From Planctomycetota bacterium (GTDB lineage Bacteria; Planctomycetota; MHYJ01; JACQXL01; JAVHLO01): 9,200 bases of DNA. Positions 5,486 through 9,200 of the stretch are shown piece by piece. Position 1 is the stretch's first letter; the number at the start of each line of letters is the position of its first letter. Below the pieces are notes generated by a model. It was not told the origin of the DNA and did no database searches. It saw nothing but the letters and a program-made list of their open reading frames with translations. The stretch spans positions 3,842-13,041 of the forward strand of contig JAVHLO010000047.1 in NCBI GenBank assembly GCA_031082105.1, written 5' to 3'. The position numbers and the translations under genes were made by a program.

Positions 5486-5639
5486 CCCGATTTCGGATTT
5501 GGCGCGGGACGGTGAGAGAGATGTCCGCCGTGTGCGGGTGCGCTGAACAGATGGTGCGGCGGCCTTGGCTGCGCGGAGCTGCGCTGGTTGTGAATGTAGA
5601 GCAGGTACGATGCCTGCCTCGCAACGATAGGTGCTGTCA
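5486..5639. other. Gap before the EF-G-like gene with a small hairpin
   Basis: No gene is seen in these 154 bases. GCAGG (5601-5605) and CCTGC (5613-5617) form a 5-bp hairpin with loop TACGATG, about 22 bases before the start codon. No convincing promoter or terminator was found, so it is open whether the EF-G-like gene is read through from the lipoprotein gene or has its own start. Confidence 0.4.
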
Positions 5640-7703
5640 ATGGGAAAGTACGAGACAAAAGATCTGAGGAACATCGTCCTGATCGGACACGGCGATGCCG
5701 CCAAGACCTCGCTTGCGGAGTCCATGTTGTTCAAGGCCGGAGCGACTTCCCGCCTGGGTAAGGTGGAGGAAGGCTCGACCGTCAGCGACTTCGACCCCGA
5801 AGAGAAGGAGCGCCGGTACTCGATAGACCTCGCGGTTCTTCACTGCAACTGGAAGGGCGCCGAGTTGAACATTCTCGATGCGCCGGGCTATCCCGATTTC
5901 ATCGGCGAGGCGATCTCGGGCATCGCCGCGGCCGACCTCGCCGTGGTCGTGATCAATGCCGCCGCCGGCGTCATGGTTAATACGCGCAAGGTCTGGGACT
6001 ACGCCAAAGGCCGCGGCCTGCCGCGCTGCATCGTCATCAACAAGATTGACCAGGAAAACCTGGACATCAACGCGTTGCTGGATTCGATCCGCGAGACGTT
6101 CGGCGATTCCTGCGTCCAGGCGAGCGCGCCGGTCGGGATCGGACCCGGGCTGAAAGCGATAGTCGACCTCGTCTCGCCGCTGCCGGCCGACCTTCCTGCA
6201 GATCTCAAGGGCCAGTTCGGCAAGCTGCGCGAGAAGCTCATCGAGCGCGCCGTCGAGGCCGATGACAAGCTGCTCGAGAAGTACCTTGAAGGGGGGGAGG
6301 TCAGCAAGGAAGAGACGGACAGATCCCTCCGCGTCGCGATCGCCTCGAACAAGCTTGTCCCGATCATGTTCGCCGCGCCGAGGAAAGAACTCGGGGTCGG
6401 AGAACTGCTCGATTTCCTGGGCCGGTTCGCGCCATCACCGCTTGACGCCGCGCCCATCAAAGGGCAGCATGCCGACACCGGCGCCGAGCTGGTCGTCGCC
6501 CCGACGGCGCCGATGCTCTGCGTGCGCGCGTTCAAGGTGACCAGCGACCCGTTCGTGGGGAAGATCAGCTATGTCCGCGTGCTCGCCGGCGCGCTCGTGC
6601 CGGACAGCACCGTCATGAACTCGAGGACGAAGCGGAACGAAAAGATCGGCAAGGTGCTCAGGCCGATGGGCAAGGAGTTCGTGCCGGTCGATCGGCTCGT
6701 GACCGGCGATGTCGGCGCGCTCGCGAAAATTGAAGAGATCGCCGTGTCGGATACGCTCTGCGATGCCGCACTGCCGGTCAAGCTGCCGGAGATCAGTTTC
6801 CCGACCTCGATGGTGTCGCTCGCGGTCGAACCTAAGAGCCGGGGTGACGAGCAGCGAATCAGCCAGTCACTGGCAAAACTCGCCGACTCCGACCAGACTT
6901 TCAAGTTCACCCGTGACCGTCAGACGAGCGAGATGATAATCTCCGGGATCAGTAACCTGCACCTTGATGTGGCCATAAACCGGCTGAAGAGGCGGTTCGA
7001 AGTCCAGGTTGTCACGAAGTCGCCCAAGATACCGTACAAAGAGACGATCGTGGGCAAGGGCGATGCCACGTACAGGCACAAGAAACAGACGGGCGGCGCA
7101 GGCCAGTTCGCCGAGGTCTGGCTCAGGGTGGAACCGGCGGAGCGGGGAAAGGGGTTCGAGTTCGTCAACGACGTATACGGCGGCGCCATCCCGCTCCAGT
7201 TCATCCCTTCCATAGAGAAGGGCGTCAAGAACGTGATGGAGACGGGAGTGCTGGCAGGATACCCGGTCGTCGACGTGAAGGTGTCCGTGTATGACGGCAA
7301 GGACCACCCTGTCGACTCAAAGGACATCGCATTCCAGATCGCGGGGCGCGAAGCCTTCAAGCTCGCGTTCGCGGCGGCAAGGCCCGTGCTGCTCGAACCG
7401 ATCGCAAACCTCGAAGTGACCATCCCAATGAAGTTCATGGGGAGCATCACGAGCGATCTGAACTCGCGCCGCGGGAGGATCCTGGGGATGGACAGCCTCG
7501 GGAGTCTGCAGGTCATCAAGGCCCAGATACCTCTCTCCGAGGTTACGAACTACTCGACCGAGCTGAGGTCGATCACGGGAGGCGAGGCCTCTTATTCGCT
7601 CGAGCTTTCCCATTACGATGCCGTGCCGGCACACCTGACGCAGAATATCGTGGAGAAGAGCAAGGCTGGGAAGGACAAGGGTTCCACATCTTCGAAGGAG
7701 TAG
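5640..7703 (+). CDS. Elongation factor G-like GTPase (EF-G2/FusA2-type)
   Basis: A 687-residue protein with the full EF-G layout: G domain (1-270), domain II (about 288-378), domain III (385-460), domain IV (465-585) and domain V (588-672). It belongs with the EF-G-like paralogues: the switch I region reads SDFDPEEKERRYSI (49-62) rather than the ERGITI type, and G3 is DAPGY (80-84) rather than DTPGH. The P-loop is GHGDAAKTS (16-24), so the invariant glycine before lysine is A21. G4 is normal, NKID (134-137), and the G5 area reads FAAP instead of GSA. GTP binding is plausible, but hydrolysis may be slow or altered. The family role is uncertain; paralogues do not replace EF-G in translocation. 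ATG 5640 is preferred over GTG 5631, with TAGG at 5628-5631 as a weak Shine-Dalgarno. Five bases separate its stop from pilT, so the two are probably co-transcribed. Confidence 0.85.
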   Translation: MGKYETKDLRNIVLIGHGDAAKTSLAESMLFKAGATSRLGKVEEGSTVSDFDPEEKERRYSIDLAVLHCNWKGAELNILDAPGYPDFIGEAISGIAAADLAVVVINAAAGVMVNTRKVWDYAKGRGLPRCIVINKIDQENLDINALLDSIRETFGDSCVQASAPVGIGPGLKAIVDLVSPLPADLPADLKGQFGKLREKLIERAVEADDKLLEKYLEGGEVSKEETDRSLRVAIASNKLVPIMFAAPRKELGVGELLDFLGRFAPSPLDAAPIKGQHADTGAELVVAPTAPMLCVRAFKVTSDPFVGKISYVRVLAGALVPDSTVMNSRTKRNEKIGKVLRPMGKEFVPVDRLVTGDVGALAKIEEIAVSDTLCDAALPVKLPEISFPTSMVSLAVEPKSRGDEQRISQSLAKLADSDQTFKFTRDRQTSEMIISGISNLHLDVAINRLKRRFEVQVVTKSPKIPYKETIVGKGDATYRHKKQTGGAGQFAEVWLRVEPAERGKGFEFVNDVYGGAIPLQFIPSIEKGVKNVMETGVLAGYPVVDVKVSVYDGKDHPVDSKDIAFQIAGREAFKLAFAAARPVLLEPIANLEVTIPMKFMGSITSDLNSRRGRILGMDSLGSLQVIKAQIPLSEVTNYSTELRSITGGEASYSLELSHYDAVPAHLTQNIVEKSKAGKDKGSTSSKE

Positions 7704-7708
7704 AGAAC

Positions 7709-8773
7709 ATGACGTCGCTTGAAGAAATGTTGACGGCGCTGGTCCAGCGCGGGGGGTCGGACCTTCACATCGCGGCCGGTTCGCCGCCGAAGATCAGGGT
7801 CGATGGCCGGCTCGTCAATACGGAATATGAGGTGCTCGGTTCCGAAGCTACGCAGAAACTGATGTACGGGATTCTCGAGGCCGACCAGATCGCGAAGTTC
7901 GAGAAGAACAAGGAGCTTGACCTGTCGTTTGGCATCGAGCAACTGGGCCGGTTCAGGACGAACATCTTCATACAGCGCGGGGCGGTCGGCGCCGTCCTGC
8001 GGGTGATCCCGTTCAAGGTGCGTTCCTTCATCGACCTCGGTCTGCCCAAGTCCGTCTGCGAACAGCTCTGCAGCCTCCCCAAGGGACTCGTGCTCGTTAC
8101 CGGCGCGACCGGCAGCGGGAAGTCGACGACCCTTGCGGCCATGATCGACTATATCAACATCACCGAAGAAGGGCACATAATGACGATCGAAGACCCGATC
8201 GAGTTCGTGCACCAGAACAAGAAGAGCCTCATCAACCAGCGCGAGGTCGGCGCGGACACGCACGACTTCAAGAGCGCGCTCAAGTACGTGCTGCGCCAGG
8301 ACCCGGACGTGGTGCTCATCGGCGAAATGCGCGACATGGAGACCATCGAGGCCGCGCTGACCATCTCCGAAACGGGCCACCTCGCGTTTGGCACGCTCCA
8401 CACGAGCGACGCCGTCCAGACCATCAACCGCATCATCGACGTCTTCCCCTCTGGCCACCAGCAGCAGATCCGCACGCAGTTGTCGTTCACACTGCAGGCG
8501 GTCTTCTCGCAGCAGCTCATGGTGAAGGCGGCCGGCAAGGGCCGCGCCCTGTGCTCCGAAATCCTCATCGCGAATTCCGCCGTCCGGAGCCTCATCAGGG
8601 ACGACAAGGTGCACCAGATTTACTCCATCATCCAGACGGGCGGACGAATCGGTATGAAGACGATGAACCAGTCTCTCTACGACCTGTGCAAGGGCGGGCA
8701 TATTACCTTCGAGGATGCCGTCAGCCATTCGGGCGACGCAGACGATCTCAGGCGCATGTTCCAGAAGGGCTAG
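7709..8773 (+). CDS. pilT: Type IV pilus retraction ATPase PilT
   Basis: A 354-residue hexameric cytoplasmic ATPase that drives pilus retraction and twitching motility. Features in order: the N-terminal GGSDLHIAAGSPPKIRVDG (15-33), Walker A GATGSGKST (132-140), Asp box TIEDPIEF (159-166), Walker B VVLIGEMRD (201-209), His box GTLHTSDAVQTINRIIDVFP (228-247) and the C-terminal SAVRSLIRD (290-298). The last corresponds to the AIRNLIRE motif specific to PilT and needed for retraction. Length is normal for PilT. The related PilU also retracts and cannot be fully ruled out, but the conserved C-terminal motif and standard length favour PilT. GGAG at 7697-7700 precedes the ATG by eight bases and overlaps the end of the EF-G-like gene, a sign of tight coupling. 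The next gene starts five bases after its stop. Confidence 0.93.
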   Translation: MTSLEEMLTALVQRGGSDLHIAAGSPPKIRVDGRLVNTEYEVLGSEATQKLMYGILEADQIAKFEKNKELDLSFGIEQLGRFRTNIFIQRGAVGAVLRVIPFKVRSFIDLGLPKSVCEQLCSLPKGLVLVTGATGSGKSTTLAAMIDYINITEEGHIMTIEDPIEFVHQNKKSLINQREVGADTHDFKSALKYVLRQDPDVVLIGEMRDMETIEAALTISETGHLAFGTLHTSDAVQTINRIIDVFPSGHQQQIRTQLSFTLQAVFSQQLMVKAAGKGRALCSEILIANSAVRSLIRDDKVHQIYSIIQTGGRIGMKTMNQSLYDLCKGGHITFEDAVSHSGDADDLRRMFQKG

Positions 8774-8778
8774 ATCGA

Positions 8779-9200
8779 ATGGTAAACATTGCCAAGTTGA
8801 CAAAGAAAAGACTGGGCGAAATCCTCGTCAGCGAGGGGCTCGTTACGGATGAGCATATCCAGGAAGCGCTCAAGAAACAGAAGGAGACAGGGGGCCTGCT
8901 CGGCGAGGTGCTCGTCAAGCTCGGGTTCGTCACGGAAATGGATATCGCGCGCGTCATCGCCACCCAGTTCGGGCTGCCCTATATCGACGCCACGCGCTAT
9001 TTCATCAGCAAGGAGATCATGAAGGTCCTCCCCATCGCCATCCTCCAGGAACACCATTTCGTGCCGCTTGACAAGATCGGCAGTATCCTCGTCATCGCCG
9101 TTTCGGGCCTTCTCAATGAGAAAGTCTTCGAGGACCTGGAGAAGACGACGGGATGTCAGATGAATCTGCTCGTCAGCACGACAGGCCAGGTCGAGAAGGT
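8779..9200 (+). CDS. PilB/GspE-type assembly ATPase, N-terminal part (MshEN domain); runs off the window
   Basis: The frame from ATG 8779 is open to the window end (140 full codons). It begins MVNIAKLTKKRLGEILVSEG. Residues 11-34 (RLGEILVSEGLVTDEHIQEA...Q) and 40-63 (LLGEVLVKLGFVTEMDIARV...Q) are the two 24-residue half-motifs of a MshEN domain, with a 5-residue spacer KETGG. The MshEN domain of MshE-type ATPases binds cyclic di-GMP with these motifs. A GLPYID (65-70) turn and the rest of the type II secretion ATPase N-domain follow. The catalytic half lies beyond the window, so PilB, a GspE-like ATPase or a stand-alone MshEN protein remain possible. Position right after pilT favours PilB. 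GAAGGG at 8764-8769 is the Shine-Dalgarno. The first base of motif II is leucine, where arginine or lysine is usual. Confidence 0.85.
   Translation, partial: MVNIAKLTKKRLGEILVSEGLVTDEHIQEALKKQKETGGLLGEVLVKLGFVTEMDIARVIATQFGLPYIDATRYFISKEIMKVLPIAILQEHHFVPLDKIGSILVIAVSGLLNEKVFEDLEKTTGCQMNLLVSTTGQVEK

Noticed and set aside
7613..8803. 396-residue open frame on the minus strand
   Set aside because: It is antisense to pilT. High-GC codon use leaves the opposite strand open, and its product (rich in H, D, V, R) matches no family I know.

Overview
The window looks like a GC-rich, diderm, probably uncultivated bacterium. Codons mostly end in G or C. There is an OmpA-type peptidoglycan-binding lipoprotein, and there are type IV pilus genes. 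Several gaps carry small palindromic repeats of kinds I associate with environmental genomes such as Planctomycetes or Omnitrophota-like lineages. I cannot name the taxon. All convincing genes are on the + strand.

Left part (1-3052). The window opens with a decayed four-helix-bundle (23S rRNA intervening-sequence type) gene lying between inverted copies of a TTGGGATT repeat. A 532-residue protein follows. It has a nucleotidyltransferase-like start, a radical-SAM-like middle with no CxxxCxxC cluster motif, and a C-terminal SPASM cysteine set (spiro-SPASM-like). Next comes a paired-hairpin repeat of the GTCATTCCCGC type, then a membrane protein with a GIDE domain and no RING.

Middle (3053-4789). 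A gap of about 670 bp holds GC-rich hairpins, a possible terminator directly followed by a sigma70-like promoter, a foldable leader, and a CACAGAA inverted repeat. It leads to the type IV prepilin peptidase, best started at GTG 3725. A second gap holds a CCGCAAAG inverted repeat.

Right part (4790-9200). An OmpA-domain lipoprotein is followed by a compact run: an EF-G-like GTPase with altered G motifs, pilT, and the start of a PilB/GspE-type ATPase. The last three genes are separated by only 5 bp each and have good ribosome binding sites, so they are probably one operon. The PilB start carries the two 24-residue half-motifs of a MshEN cyclic-di-GMP-binding domain. Together, prepilin peptidase, retraction ATPase and extension ATPase make a type IV pilus region, probably under c-di-GMP control. 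The EF-G-like protein's place in that operon is unexplained.
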